A stretch of DNA of 64,000 nucleotides from positions 62,001 to 126,000 of the forward strand of contig NZ_FOVP01000002.1 of the NCBI RefSeq assembly GCF_900115165.1, in the 5' to 3' direction. Below are positions 27,110 to 36,393 of this stretch, piece after piece. The DNA comes from Roseovarius lutimaris (GTDB lineage: Bacteria; Pseudomonadota; Alphaproteobacteria; Rhodobacterales; Rhodobacteraceae). A program made the position numbers and the translations under genes. The notes under the pieces are model-generated. The model was given only the letters and a program-made list of their open reading frames with translations, searched no databases and was not told the DNA's origin. The stretch's first letter is position 1. The number at the start of each line of letters is the position of its first letter.

Positions 27110-28165
27110 ATGGAAACGCTACCCGAACTTTATGCCCGGCGTGTTGCCGACGGCACGCTGACCTATGACGCCGCACAAGAGGCGTCTCTGCCCGAATTCG
27201 AGCGGATTCGACAGGCCCTGGCCGATCAACCGCGCAAAGGCTGGTTTCGCCGCGCACCAGAGCCGATCAAGGGGCTATATCTCTGGGGTGGGGTCGGGCG
27301 CGGCAAATCCATGTTGATGGATCTTTTTGTCGAGACGGTCGATGTGCCCAAGCGCCGGGTGCATTTTCATGCCTTCATGCAGGAAATCCATGCCGGGCTA
27401 CATGCGGCCCGCGCGCGCAACGAAAGCGATGCACTTACCCCGGTGGCGAAAGAGGTGGCCGATTCGATACAGCTTTTGGCGTTTGACGAGATGCAGATCA
27501 CCGATATCACCGATGCGATGATTGTCGGCCGCCTGTTCGAGGCGCTTTTTGCCGCCGGTGTCGTGGTGGTCACGACCAGCAATCGCATTCCCGACGAGCT
27601 GTATAAAAACGGGCTGAACCGTCAGCTTTTTCTGCCCTTCATCGAAATCGTCAAAGAGCGCATGGTTGTCTATGAAATGGCAAGCCCGACGGATTACCGA
27701 CAGGATCGCCTTGCCGGAAGCCCAAGTTATTTTACCCCGATCAATGAGGCATCGCGCGCCGAGGTCCAGAGTATCTGGCAGGATCTGACCGGCGGCAAGG
27801 GCGAGCCGCACAAGATCATCGTCAACAAGCGCGAGGTCGAGATCCCGGCGTTTCACAACGGCGTGGCGCGGGCAACGTTTTATGATCTTTGCGGCAAACC
27901 CCTTGGCCCGGCGGATTACCTTGCGCTGGCAGAGGCGACGCGGGTTCTGATCCTGGAAGACATCCCGCAACTGGGGCGCAGCAACTTCAACGAGGCCAAG
28001 CGCTTTGTCACCCTGATTGATGCGCTCTACGAGGCGCACGTGCGGCTTATCTGTTCGGCGGCGGCAAAGCCGGAATACCTTTACCTTGAAGGTGAAGGAT
28101 CGTTCGAATTTGAACGCACCGCCAGCCGTCTGCGCGAAATGCAATCCGACGGCTGGGGCAAGTGA
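27110..28165 (+). CDS. zapE: Cell division ATPase ZapE (AFG1-like)
   Basis: A 351-residue AAA-type ATPase. Walker A is GGVGRGKSMLMDLF and Walker B LLAFDEMQITD, with the LFLPFIEIVKERM segment typical of the ZapE/AFG1/LACE1 family. E. coli ZapE acts at the constricting Z-ring; the mitochondrial relative assists respiratory complex turnover. The ATG at 27110 follows GGTGG; an upstream TTG at 27068 is unlikely. It follows pip by 54 nt and may be co-transcribed. Confidence 0.92.
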   Translation: METLPELYARRVADGTLTYDAAQEASLPEFERIRQALADQPRKGWFRRAPEPIKGLYLWGGVGRGKSMLMDLFVETVDVPKRRVHFHAFMQEIHAGLHAARARNESDALTPVAKEVADSIQLLAFDEMQITDITDAMIVGRLFEALFAAGVVVVTTSNRIPDELYKNGLNRQLFLPFIEIVKERMVVYEMASPTDYRQDRLAGSPSYFTPINEASRAEVQSIWQDLTGGKGEPHKIIVNKREVEIPAFHNGVARATFYDLCGKPLGPADYLALAEATRVLILEDIPQLGRSNFNEAKRFVTLIDALYEAHVRLICSAAAKPEYLYLEGEGSFEFERTASRLREMQSDGWGK

Positions 28166-28190
28166 CGCCTGTATTGGCAGGCGAATTTTA
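28166..28190 (+). terminator. Hairpin between zapE and the ABC ATPase gene
   Basis: A perfect 6-bp stem CGCCTG/CAGGCG (28166-28171 and 28178-28183) with a 6-nt loop starts right after the zapE stop and is followed by AATTTTA. The U-run is short, so it is a weak terminator candidate. Confidence 0.5.
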
Positions 28191-29117
28191 GCGGCTGCGT
28201 GTCAGTTCCAGAAACACATCCTGAAGATCGGCCTGTTCGGTCTTTACGTCGCGGATGGAAATCCCCGCTTCTCGAACGGCGGCCAGAACCGCTTCGGCCG
28301 AGGTGACCGACGAATGATAGGTGATCACAAGCGCCCCATCCGCACGCGATGAAATCTCTAGCCCCTCGCCCTTTGGCAAGGTTGTGGCCGGGCTATCGGG
28401 CTGAATGATCATCGTCTTGGCATCAAGCCGCCCCAAAAGGTTGGCGGTGCTGTCGCGCGCCACCAGTTGGCCAAGGTTGATGATGGCGATTTCATCGCAC
28501 ATCTCTTCGGCCTCTTCGAGGTAATGCGTGGTCAGGATAATCGTCATTCCCTGTTGATTGAGGCGACGAATATTTTCCCAAAGCATCTGGCGCAATTCGA
28601 TATCGACACCTGCGGTCGGTTCATCCAGCACCAGAATATGCGGCGTATGCACAAGGGCCTTGCCCAGCAAAAGCCGCCGCCGCATGCCGCCCGACAGCGT
28701 TCTGGCATAGGCATCGGCCTTGTCCTCAAGTCCGATAAGGCGCAGGATTTCGTCGCTTTTGCGTTGCGCGCGGGGCACTCCATAAAGACCGGCCTGCACC
28801 TCAAGCGCGCCGTGCGGCGTAAAAAAGGGATCAAGGTTGAGTTCCTGCGGCATGACCCCGATCGAGGCGCGCGACTGGCGCGGGTTCACGTCCTGATCGA
28901 AACCCCAGATCGTGACCTGACCGCTGGTTTTCAGAACCAGCCCGGCAAGAATATTGATCAGCGTCGATTTGCCGGCGCCGTTTGGCCCCAAAAGCCCAAA
29001 AACAGAGCCTTGCGGGATATCAAGATCAATGCCCTTGAGCGCCTGTTTTTCGGGGCTATTGCGCCCGCCGCCATAGGTTTTTGTCAGTCCACGGATTTCA
29101 ATGGCATTTGCGGCCAT
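28188..29117 (-). CDS. ABC transporter ATP-binding protein (ABC-2 export type)
   Basis: A 309-residue ATPase with Walker A GPNGAGKSTLINI, signature LSGGMRRRLLLGKAL, Walker B ILVLDEPTAGVD and the TTHYLEEAEEMCDEI switch region. The last 80 residues form the extra C-terminal region of drug or multidrug export ATPases. No permease gene lies on either side, so its membrane partner must be encoded elsewhere. The ATG at 29117 has AAGGAG upstream; ATG 29150 is an alternative. Confidence 0.88.
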   Translation of the reverse strand: MAANAIEIRGLTKTYGGGRNSPEKQALKGIDLDIPQGSVFGLLGPNGAGKSTLINILAGLVLKTSGQVTIWGFDQDVNPRQSRASIGVMPQELNLDPFFTPHGALEVQAGLYGVPRAQRKSDEILRLIGLEDKADAYARTLSGGMRRRLLLGKALVHTPHILVLDEPTAGVDIELRQMLWENIRRLNQQGMTIILTTHYLEEAEEMCDEIAIINLGQLVARDSTANLLGRLDAKTMIIQPDSPATTLPKGEGLEISSRADGALVITYHSSVTSAEAVLAAVREAGISIRDVKTEQADLQDVFLELTRSR

Positions 29118-29191
29118 GGTGCTCTTGCTCCTTGCTGGCGGATCAATCATATTTGGACCTAATTCAAAGTTACGCAAAAGGAAACGCCCCC

Positions 29192-29371
29192 ATGGTAACG
29201 CAGGCCCCAGAAACGAGAATTGTTGACGCCTATCGCGTGGCCTGTGATGGCGGCGAGGGCGCGCTGGGCCATCCGCGCGTCTGGCTTCAGATTCCGCAGG
29301 ACAAGGGCTATGTCGAATGCCCGTATTGCGATGCCAAGCTTGTGCACCGCGATTTTGAAGGCAAAGTCTGA
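29192..29371 (+). CDS. NDUFS6-like CHCC zinc-finger protein
   Basis: A 59-residue protein of the zf-CHCC family. Cys, His and a CxxC pair are visible in VACDGGEGALGHPRVW and YVECPYCDAKLVHRD. The mitochondrial homologue NDUFS6 is an accessory subunit of respiratory complex I, and alphaproteobacteria have this short form. The ATG follows AAAAGGA. It is divergent from the ABC ATPase and about 85 nt before polA. Confidence 0.85.
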   Translation: MVTQAPETRIVDAYRVACDGGEGALGHPRVWLQIPQDKGYVECPYCDAKLVHRDFEGKV

Positions 29372-29408
29372 ACCGACCAGCGCCGCGTCTGCGGAGACCA
29401 TTGGCGTT

Positions 29409-29432
29409 TGAGTATTTTTGGAAAGATGAAAG
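29409..29432 (+). repeat. Dispersed intergenic motif, copy B
   Basis: TTGAGTATTTTTGGAAAGAT followed by GAAA lies between the zinc-finger gene and polA. It aligns with copy A at 5787-5812 over most of its length (GAGTATTT, GG, AAAGRTGAAA). Confidence 0.5.
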
Positions 29433-29456
29433 CCGTCTGGGCGAAAGGGGCTAGCC

Positions 29457-32258
29457 ATGTCATTCGGAAAAGGTTGTCATCTGCATCTGATTGACGGATC
29501 GGCGTTTATCTTTCGGGCCTATCATGCGCTGCCGCCGTTGACGCGCAAATCGGATGGTTTGCCGATCGGGGCGGTCGCGGGCTTTTGCAACATGTTGCAG
29601 CGTTATGTCGAGGGCAACAATGGCCATGATGCGCCGACCCATGTGGCGGTGATCTTTGACAAGGGGAGCCACACGTTTCGCAACGATATGTATCCCGAAT
29701 ACAAGGCCAACCGCGAGGCGATGCCCGAGGATTTGCGGCCGCAAATGCCGCTGACGCGCGAGGCGACGCGCGCCTTCAACATCGCCTGTGAAGAGATCGA
29801 AGGCTATGAGGCCGACGATATTATCGCGACGCTGGCCTGTCAGGCGCGCGATCTTGGCGGGCGGGTGACGATCATCAGCAGCGACAAGGACCTGATGCAG
29901 CTTGTCGGCGGCGGGGTCGATATGCTGGATGCGATGAAAAACCGGCTTATTGACGTCGATGGGGTGCGCGAAAAGTTTGGCGTTGACCCGGATCGCGTGG
30001 TCGATGTGCAGGCTTTGGCCGGGGACAGTGTCGATAATGTCCCCGGCGCGCCGGGCATCGGGGTGAAGATCGCGGCGCTTTTGATCAATGAATTCGGCTC
30101 GCTTGAAGAGTTGCTGGATCGCGCGGAAGAGATCACACAGCCCAAGCGCCGCCAGACCCTGATTGAGAAGCGTGAACAGATCGAGATGTCAAAGCGGCTG
30201 GTGCAGCTTGATTGCAACACGCCGCTTGATTTCACGCTTGATGATCTTGAGGTGCGTGACCCGGACGCTGATGCCCTGCTGGAGTTTCTTGCCAGGATGG
30301 AATTCCGCACCCTGTCCAAGCGGATTGCCGATGCGCTTGGCGCCGATGCGCCGGTGATCGCAGAGGCGTCGCCACAAGCGGGGACTGAGGCGCAGAATGC
30401 CCCGGTATGGCCCGCAATAGACCCTGAAAAATACGAACGGGTTGGCGATATGGCCGCTTTGGAAACATGGATCGAACGCATTCGGGCGCGTGGTTATGTG
30501 GCGGTGGATACCGAGACGACATCGCTCAATGAGATGCGAGCCGATCTTGTGGGAATCTCGCTTTGCGTCGATCCCGGTCAGGCCTGTTACATCCCGCTTA
30601 TCCATAAGGATGGTGCGGCGGACGATCTTTTTGGATCGGACAAGCTTGCCGATGGGCAGCTAAGCGTCGGCGATGTGCTTGCCGCATTGAAACCAGTGCT
30701 TGAAGATGATGCGATCCTCAAGATCGGGCAGAATATGAAATATGACGCCAAGATTTTTGCGGCCCTCGACATTCAGGTCGCCCCGATTGATGATACGATG
30801 CTTATGTCCTATGCGCTTTATGCCGGGCAGCATGGGCATGGGATGGACACGCTGAGCGACCGTTATCTGGCGCATAAGCCGATCCCGATCAAATCGCTTT
30901 TGGGGACGGGTAAATCGGCGATCACCTTTGATCGCGTACCAGTCGATGAGGCAGTGAAATACGCCGCCGAGGATGCCGATATCACGCTGCGCCTATGGCA
31001 CCTGTTCAAGCCGCAATTGCACCGCGATCAGGTGACCACGGTTTATGAGGTTCTCGAACGCCCGCTGGTGCCGGTTCTGGCCCGGATGGAGCGGTACGGT
31101 ATCAAGGTTGATCGTGAAACCCTGAGCCGGATGTCGAATGCCTTTGCCCAGAAAATGGCCGGGTTAGAGGCTGAAATTCACACGCTTGCCGGGCGCAGCT
31201 TTAACGTCGGTTCGCCCAAGCAATTGGGTGAAATCCTGTTTGACGAAATGGGGCTTGAGGGCGGCAAGACCGGCAAGACCGGGGCCTATGCGACGGGCGC
31301 CGATGTTTTGGAAGACCTTGCAACCGAACACGAACTGCCCGCTCGGGTGTTGGATTGGCGCCAGCTTTCCAAGCTGAAATCGACCTATACCGACGCGCTT
31401 CAGGATCATATCGACCCGGACACGGGGCGGGTGCATACGTCGTATGTTCAGACCGGGGCGAATACCGGACGGTTGTCATCGACCGATCCCAACCTGCAAA
31501 ACATCCCGGTGCGATCCGAAGAAGGCCGCCGCATCCGTGAGGCTTTTGTTGCAGAGCCGGGAAACCGCCTTGTCAGTCTCGATTATAGCCAGATCGAGCT
31601 TCGGATTCTGGCCCATGTGGCGGGGATTGATGCGCTTAAGGCGGCGTTTCGCGAGGGGCAGGATATTCACGCGATGACCGCGTCAGAGATGTTCAATGTG
31701 CCGATGGATGACATGACGCCGGATATTCGCCGTCAGGCGAAGGCGATCAACTTTGGTGTGATCTATGGCATCTCGGGCTTTGGTCTTGCGCGCAACCTGC
31801 GCATCCCGAGGTCAGAGGCTCAGGGCTTTATCGACCGCTATTTTGAACGCTTTCCCGGCATCAAGGCCTATATGGATGAAACCGTCGGATTTGCCAAAGA
31901 GCATGGCTATGTCCAGACCCTGTTTGGCCGCAAGATCCACACGCCCGAGATTGCCGCCAAGGGCCCGCGCGCCGGGTTTGCCAAGCGCGCAGCGATCAAT
32001 GCACCGATCCAGGGAAGTGCCGCCGACATTATCCGCCGCGCGATGATCCGGATGCCGGATGCCATTGCCGATATTCCCTGCAAGATGCTGTTGCAGGTGC
32101 ATGACGAATTGATCTTTGAGGTGGCCGAGGATGCGGTTGATCGTCTGATCACCACGGCCCGCGATGTGATGGAAGGCGCGGCGCACCCCGCCGTGCATCT
32201 TGACGTGCCTTTGGTCGTGGATGCGGGGCAGGGGGCGAACTGGGCCGAGGCACATTAA
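29457..32258 (+). CDS. polA: DNA polymerase I
   Basis: It fills gaps and removes primers during replication and repair. The 933 residues hold all three domains. The 5'-3' exonuclease (about 1-290) has SSDKDLMQLVG and the GDSVDNVPGAPGIG helix-hairpin-helix. The 3'-5' proofreading domain (about 330-520) has intact YVAVDTETTSLN. The polymerase (about 540-933) has motif A SLDYSQIELRILAHV, motif B RRQAKAINFGVIYGI and motif C QVHDELIFEV. The proofreading acidic residues are present, unlike in many Gram-positive Pol I. Confidence 0.97.
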   Translation: MSFGKGCHLHLIDGSAFIFRAYHALPPLTRKSDGLPIGAVAGFCNMLQRYVEGNNGHDAPTHVAVIFDKGSHTFRNDMYPEYKANREAMPEDLRPQMPLTREATRAFNIACEEIEGYEADDIIATLACQARDLGGRVTIISSDKDLMQLVGGGVDMLDAMKNRLIDVDGVREKFGVDPDRVVDVQALAGDSVDNVPGAPGIGVKIAALLINEFGSLEELLDRAEEITQPKRRQTLIEKREQIEMSKRLVQLDCNTPLDFTLDDLEVRDPDADALLEFLARMEFRTLSKRIADALGADAPVIAEASPQAGTEAQNAPVWPAIDPEKYERVGDMAALETWIERIRARGYVAVDTETTSLNEMRADLVGISLCVDPGQACYIPLIHKDGAADDLFGSDKLADGQLSVGDVLAALKPVLEDDAILKIGQNMKYDAKIFAALDIQVAPIDDTMLMSYALYAGQHGHGMDTLSDRYLAHKPIPIKSLLGTGKSAITFDRVPVDEAVKYAAEDADITLRLWHLFKPQLHRDQVTTVYEVLERPLVPVLARMERYGIKVDRETLSRMSNAFAQKMAGLEAEIHTLAGRSFNVGSPKQLGEILFDEMGLEGGKTGKTGAYATGADVLEDLATEHELPARVLDWRQLSKLKSTYTDALQDHIDPDTGRVHTSYVQTGANTGRLSSTDPNLQNIPVRSEEGRRIREAFVAEPGNRLVSLDYSQIELRILAHVAGIDALKAAFREGQDIHAMTASEMFNVPMDDMTPDIRRQAKAINFGVIYGISGFGLARNLRIPRSEAQGFIDRYFERFPGIKAYMDETVGFAKEHGYVQTLFGRKIHTPEIAAKGPRAGFAKRAAINAPIQGSAADIIRRAMIRMPDAIADIPCKMLLQVHDELIFEVAEDAVDRLITTARDVMEGAAHPAVHLDVPLVVDAGQGANWAEAH

Positions 32259-32279
32259 GCGTCGCGTGGCCCAGGGGCG

Positions 32280-32726
32280 TTACCCCGGCAGGCTGCCGTC
32301 CAGAACATAGCGCAGGATTTCCACAACCTGCGCAGGGTCGCGGGCAACGGCCAGGGCGGCGGCGTCGACCTCTTTCAAGGCATGATCGTGATCCGGTTCT
32401 TGCAAGATGATCAGCGATTTGCCAAGCGCGGCGGCATAGCCAGCATCAAACGCCGCGTTCCATTGTCGGTATTTTTCGCCAAAGCGCACGACGACCACAT
32501 CGGCATCGGAAATTCCCTTACGGGTGCGGATCGCGTTGACCATCGCGCCCTTGTGATCGTGCCAGTATTTACTGTCCTCAGCGCCAAGGATCGCCACGCC
32601 GCAATCGTCGCTGGCGGCGTGATCGGTGACCGGGCTGTTGAAGGTCACAGCAAGACCTTTTGCCCCTTCAGTGATCTGTTCGCGCCAGTCGGTGTGAATT
32701 TCGCCTGACAGATAAACGTTCAGCAT
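32280..32726 (-). CDS. YtoQ family protein (nucleoside deoxyribosyltransferase-like fold)
   Basis: A 148-residue protein. The N-terminus LNVYLSGEIHTDWRE and the segments GISDADVVVVRFGEKYRQWNA and ALGKSLIILQEPDHDHALKE match YtoQ proteins, which resemble nucleoside 2-deoxyribosyltransferases in fold. The biological role is unknown. It begins 17 nt after pheT on the same strand with an AGGGGG site, so it is probably in the pheT transcript. Confidence 0.82.
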   Translation of the reverse strand: MLNVYLSGEIHTDWREQITEGAKGLAVTFNSPVTDHAASDDCGVAILGAEDSKYWHDHKGAMVNAIRTRKGISDADVVVVRFGEKYRQWNAAFDAGYAAALGKSLIILQEPDHDHALKEVDAAALAVARDPAQVVEILRYVLDGSLPG

Positions 32727-32743
32727 GCCATATCCCCCTTTTT

Positions 32744-35143
32744 CTAGCCGCGCAGCGTACCGCCGGTGGCTTTGGTGACTTTTTCGATGATTTTGGCCGA
32801 AACAGTCTCTATTTCGGCCTCTTTTAGTGTCGCGCCCTTGGGTTGGAGGCGCACAGTCATGGCGAGCGATTTCTTGCCCTCGCCAAGGTTGCCACCGATG
32901 AATTCGTCAAAGATGCGCACATCCTCGATCAGCGCCTTATCGGCCCCGGCGGCGGCATTGATCAGGGTCAGAGCCTCGACCCCGGCATCGACAACAAAGG
33001 CAAAGTCACGTTCGACCGCTTGCAGATCGCTGATCTCAAGCGCGCCGCGTGTCGCCGAGGTTTTGCGCGGCAGCGGGATTTCGGCGGGATAGAGAGTAAA
33101 GGCGACCGCAGGGCCCTTCACGTCCATCGCCTGAAGGGTGCGCGGGTGCAATTCGCCAAAGACCGCAAGCATCTTTTTGGGGCCAAGGCAGATACGGCCA
33201 TGACGACCGGGGTGGAACCATGCCGGGCCGTCGCGCAGCACTTGAACCTTGGTTGGCGCGCCGATTGCGGCAAGGATCGCCTCGGCGTCGGCCTTGGCAT
33301 CAAACAGGTCAACGGCGCGCGCGCCGCCCTGCACGTCCTTGGGGCCGGTGCGACCCACCAGAAGGCCCGCCATCTGGATATGCTGTTCTCCCGGTTCGCC
33401 GCCCTGAAAGGCGTGGCCAACCTCGAACAGGGCAAGATCCATGATACCGCGCGCCTGATTGCGGGCCGCGGCCAAAAGCAGACCAGGAAGCAGATCGGGG
33501 CGCATATGGCTCATTTCCGAACTGATTGGATTGGCGAGCATCGTGGCATCGTCGCCACCGCCAAACAGCGTCGCGCTGGCGTGATCAATAAAGCTATAGG
33601 TGACGCATTCGTTGTACCCGAGGGCCGCGCCCATGCGCCGGGCGATCTGTTCGCGCTTTTGCATCGGCGACAGGATCGGCTTGGGTACGCCGACATCCAC
33701 GCGCGCCATCGGGCGACCCTTGAGCTTGGTCAGAGAGGCAATGCGCGCCACTTCTTCGACAAGGTCGGCCTCACCAAGGATGTCCGGGCGCCAGCTTGGG
33801 ACATGGGCCATATTGCCTTCAAGTTTGAAGCCAAGGCTGGTCAGGGTCTGGCGTTGCTCGGATTCCGGAATGTCCATGCCAACAAGCGAGCGCACGCGCG
33901 CCGGATCAAGCCGATAGGCGCGCGCCACATCTGGCACCTGCCCTGCGGTAACGCGGTTCGATGGGCTGCCGCCACAAAGATCAAGGATCATCTGGGTCGC
34001 GAGATCGAGTGCCGCCATATTGAAGGCCGGGTCGATCCCACGTTCGTTGCGATACCGCGCATCAGAGTTGATCTTGAGCGCGCGACCGGTGCTTGCGATC
34101 TGGATATGGTCCCAAACGGCAGCTTCAAGGAAGACGTCGGTGGTGGTTTCGGTGCATCCCGTGGCAAGGCCACCCATGATGCCGCCGATTGATTCAATGC
34201 CGTGGTCGTCGGAAATCACCACCTGGCCGGGGCCGAATGTGTATTCCTTTTCATCCAGCCCAACCAGCGTTTCGCCGCCCTTGGTGCGGTGAACCCGCAG
34301 ATTTCCGGTAACCTTGCCCGCGTCAAAGACATGCAGGGGGCGGTTGCGGTCATAGGTGAAAAAGTTGGTGATATCGACCAGCCTTGAGATCGGGCGCAGG
34401 CCAATGGCACGCAACCGATCCTGAAGCCACTCCGGCGAAGGGCCGTTTTGCACGCCCCGGATAAGACGGCCGGCAAAAACCTCACAGCCATTGCTGGCGG
34501 CATCTTCGTCGATGGTCACGGTGATGGGGCAGGGGTATTGACCCTCGATATGGGCCTGCTGTTCCGGCTTCATCTTGCCAAGACCGCGCGCCGCAAGATC
34601 AAGCGCAATGCCGCGCACGCCCAAGGCATCGGGGCGGTTGGGGGTGATCGCGATCTCGATCACCGGGTCAACCTTGGCCGGGTCATTGAGTGCAAGCCAA
34701 TCGGTAAACCGCTGGCCAACCTCGCCCGAGGGCAGCTCGATAATGCCGTCGTGTTCTTCGCTTAGCTCCATCTCGCGCTCAGAGCACATCATGCCATAGC
34801 TTTCGATGCCACGGATCTTGCCCACGCCGATGGTCGTATCAATGCCGGGCACGTAAACGCCGGGCTTGGCGATTACAACGGTGATACCCTCGCGGGCATT
34901 GGGCGCGCCACAGATGATCTGGGTCTGGCCGCCATCCGTGTCGACCTGACAAATCCGAAGCCGGTCGGCATCCGGGTGCGGCTCGGCCTTGATGACCTTG
35001 CCGATGGTAAACTCCGCAAGGCGGCTGGCGGGGTCTGAAACGCCCTCTACCTCTAGGCCAAGGTCGGTCAGCGCCTCGGTGATCTCATCAACCGTGGCCG
35101 TGGTGTCTAGGTGATCTTTCAGCCATGACATTGTGAATTTCAT
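32744..35143 (-). CDS. pheT: Phenylalanyl-tRNA synthetase beta subunit
   Basis: The 799-residue beta chain of the alpha2-beta2 enzyme that charges tRNA-Phe. The N-terminal tRNA-binding EMAP-like domain (about 39-150) has the segment EPHPDADRLRICQVDT. The B3/B4 editing region (about 210-380) and B5 domain (about 400-480) follow. The C-terminal anticodon-binding domain contains DLQAVERDFAFVV. pheS is not adjacent and not in this window. ytoQ follows in the same operon. Confidence 0.96.
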   Translation of the reverse strand: MKFTMSWLKDHLDTTATVDEITEALTDLGLEVEGVSDPASRLAEFTIGKVIKAEPHPDADRLRICQVDTDGGQTQIICGAPNAREGITVVIAKPGVYVPGIDTTIGVGKIRGIESYGMMCSEREMELSEEHDGIIELPSGEVGQRFTDWLALNDPAKVDPVIEIAITPNRPDALGVRGIALDLAARGLGKMKPEQQAHIEGQYPCPITVTIDEDAASNGCEVFAGRLIRGVQNGPSPEWLQDRLRAIGLRPISRLVDITNFFTYDRNRPLHVFDAGKVTGNLRVHRTKGGETLVGLDEKEYTFGPGQVVISDDHGIESIGGIMGGLATGCTETTTDVFLEAAVWDHIQIASTGRALKINSDARYRNERGIDPAFNMAALDLATQMILDLCGGSPSNRVTAGQVPDVARAYRLDPARVRSLVGMDIPESEQRQTLTSLGFKLEGNMAHVPSWRPDILGEADLVEEVARIASLTKLKGRPMARVDVGVPKPILSPMQKREQIARRMGAALGYNECVTYSFIDHASATLFGGGDDATMLANPISSEMSHMRPDLLPGLLLAAARNQARGIMDLALFEVGHAFQGGEPGEQHIQMAGLLVGRTGPKDVQGGARAVDLFDAKADAEAILAAIGAPTKVQVLRDGPAWFHPGRHGRICLGPKKMLAVFGELHPRTLQAMDVKGPAVAFTLYPAEIPLPRKTSATRGALEISDLQAVERDFAFVVDAGVEALTLINAAAGADKALIEDVRIFDEFIGGNLGEGKKSLAMTVRLQPKGATLKEAEIETVSAKIIEKVTKATGGTLRG

Positions 35144-35206
35144 GTGCGTTCATCCGCCTGTAAATCTTGGGTCGACACAGGCTTTAGCGGATATGTCCGA
35201 TATGGA

Positions 35207-35230
35207 AAACCCCGCATCGCTGCGGGGTTT
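35207..35230 (-). terminator. Rho-independent terminator downstream of the cuyA-like gene
   Basis: AAACCCCGCA (35207-35216), a 4-nt loop and TGCGGGGTTT (35221-35230) make a perfect 10-bp stem. On the minus strand it ends in a T-run. It separates the cuyA-like gene (ends at 35269) from pheT (starts at 35143). Confidence 0.85.
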
Positions 35231-35268
35231 CAATATCATGCGTCGGATGGCTCGGGTTTGTGCTGGCC

Positions 35269-36285
35269 TTAGGCCGTCCAGTTGCCCGAGAAATCGAATG
35301 CGTTGTCATAGCCAAACAGAGCGACAGAACCGCCGGTATGAAGGAAGACAACCCGCTCGCCCTTTTTAAAATGACCCTTGCGGATCAGATCAATGAACCC
35401 GGCCGCGCCCTTGGCCGAATAGACCGGATCAAGCAGGATCGCTTCAAGCTCTGCGAACATCTTGATCGCCTCGATACCACCCTCGGTCGGGATGCCATAG
35501 CCTTCGCCGACATAATCGGTATTGGCGACAACATCTTCGCGGCCGACCACACCGGGGCAGCCAAGCTTTTCGGCGGTCTTGACGGCAAGGTTGTAAACGT
35601 TCTCTTCCTGTTTGGCCTTGGGTGCGCGCACGCCGATCCCCAGAAGTGGGATATTGGCGTTCATCGCCTTGAGCCCGGTGATAAGACCCGCCTGCGTGCC
35701 GGCGCTTCCGGTGGCGTGAACGATGTGATCGACCTTGAGCGCGCGATCGTTGAACTGCGCCAGCATTTCAAAGGCACAGTTGACATAGCCCAATGCGCCG
35801 GTCGGGTTCGAGCCGCCACCGGGGATGGTATAGACATTGCGCCCCTCGGCGCGAAACTTGTCGGCGACCGCTTCCATCTCTGCGTGCATGTCCAGACCCG
35901 GACCGCGCTTTTCGGTGGTGGCGCCATGCATATGATCAAGCAAAACGTTGCCGTTATTGTTGTAATTGGCATTGTTAGAGCCTGTTCTGTCTTCCAAAAG
36001 CAGGTGACACGCCATGCCAAGCTTGGCCGCGAAGGCTGCGGTTTGACGGGCATGGTTGGATTGCGTCGCGCCTTGGGTCATCACAAGATCGGCGCCCTGA
36101 AGCTCGGCTTCGGCCATCAGGAATTCAAGCTTGCGGGTCTTGTTGCCGCCCGTTGAGAGGCCGGTGCAATCATCGCGCTTGATCCAGATTTCCGGCCCGC
36201 CCAGTTCGGCGGTCAGGCGGTCCATCCGCTCAAGCGGGGTGGGAAGGTGGGCCATGAAACGGCGCGGGTAACGGGCAAGATGCAT
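35269..36285 (-). CDS. cuyA: L-cysteate sulfo-lyase / D-cysteine desulfhydrase family PLP enzyme
   Basis: A 338-residue PLP enzyme of the ACC deaminase/D-cysteine desulfhydrase group. [12 protein letters not shown] supplies the PLP Lys (Lys49); [19 protein letters not shown] and [12 protein letters not shown] are cofactor and substrate loops. In roseobacters the characterised member CuyA splits L-cysteate to pyruvate, ammonia and sulfite. The length and the N-terminus [20 protein letters not shown] resemble CuyA as I remember it, but D-cysteine desulfhydrase cannot be excluded. The ATG at 36285 has an AGGAGA site. It is divergent from a LysR gene that is a likely regulator. Confidence 0.72.
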   Translation of the reverse strand: MHLARYPRRFMAHLPTPLERMDRLTAELGGPEIWIKRDDCTGLSTGGNKTRKLEFLMAEAELQGADLVMTQGATQSNHARQTAAFAAKLGMACHLLLEDRTGSNNANYNNNGNVLLDHMHGATTEKRGPGLDMHAEMEAVADKFRAEGRNVYTIPGGGSNPTGALGYVNCAFEMLAQFNDRALKVDHIVHATGSAGTQAGLITGLKAMNANIPLLGIGVRAPKAKQEENVYNLAVKTAEKLGCPGVVGREDVVANTDYVGEGYGIPTEGGIEAIKMFAELEAILLDPVYSAKGAAGFIDLIRKGHFKKGERVVFLHTGGSVALFGYDNAFDFSGNWTA

Positions 36286-36393
36286 CTGAGGTCTCCTATA
36301 AAATGCGTTACTGGCAGAATAGAGGGCGACTAACGGGCCGTCTAATGCTAATATCGCCTGGTAATATGCAATATCTGCAAGATCGAATCGAAT

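Noticed and set aside
32843-34192. Long open frame (about 450 codons) antisense to pheT
   Set aside because: It mirrors a well-conserved pheT reading frame in GC-rich DNA and its product has no recognisable domain. Similar antisense frames lie opposite pncB (44626-45894), puuE-uraD (40348-41550) and the RNA methyltransferase gene (17456-18448).
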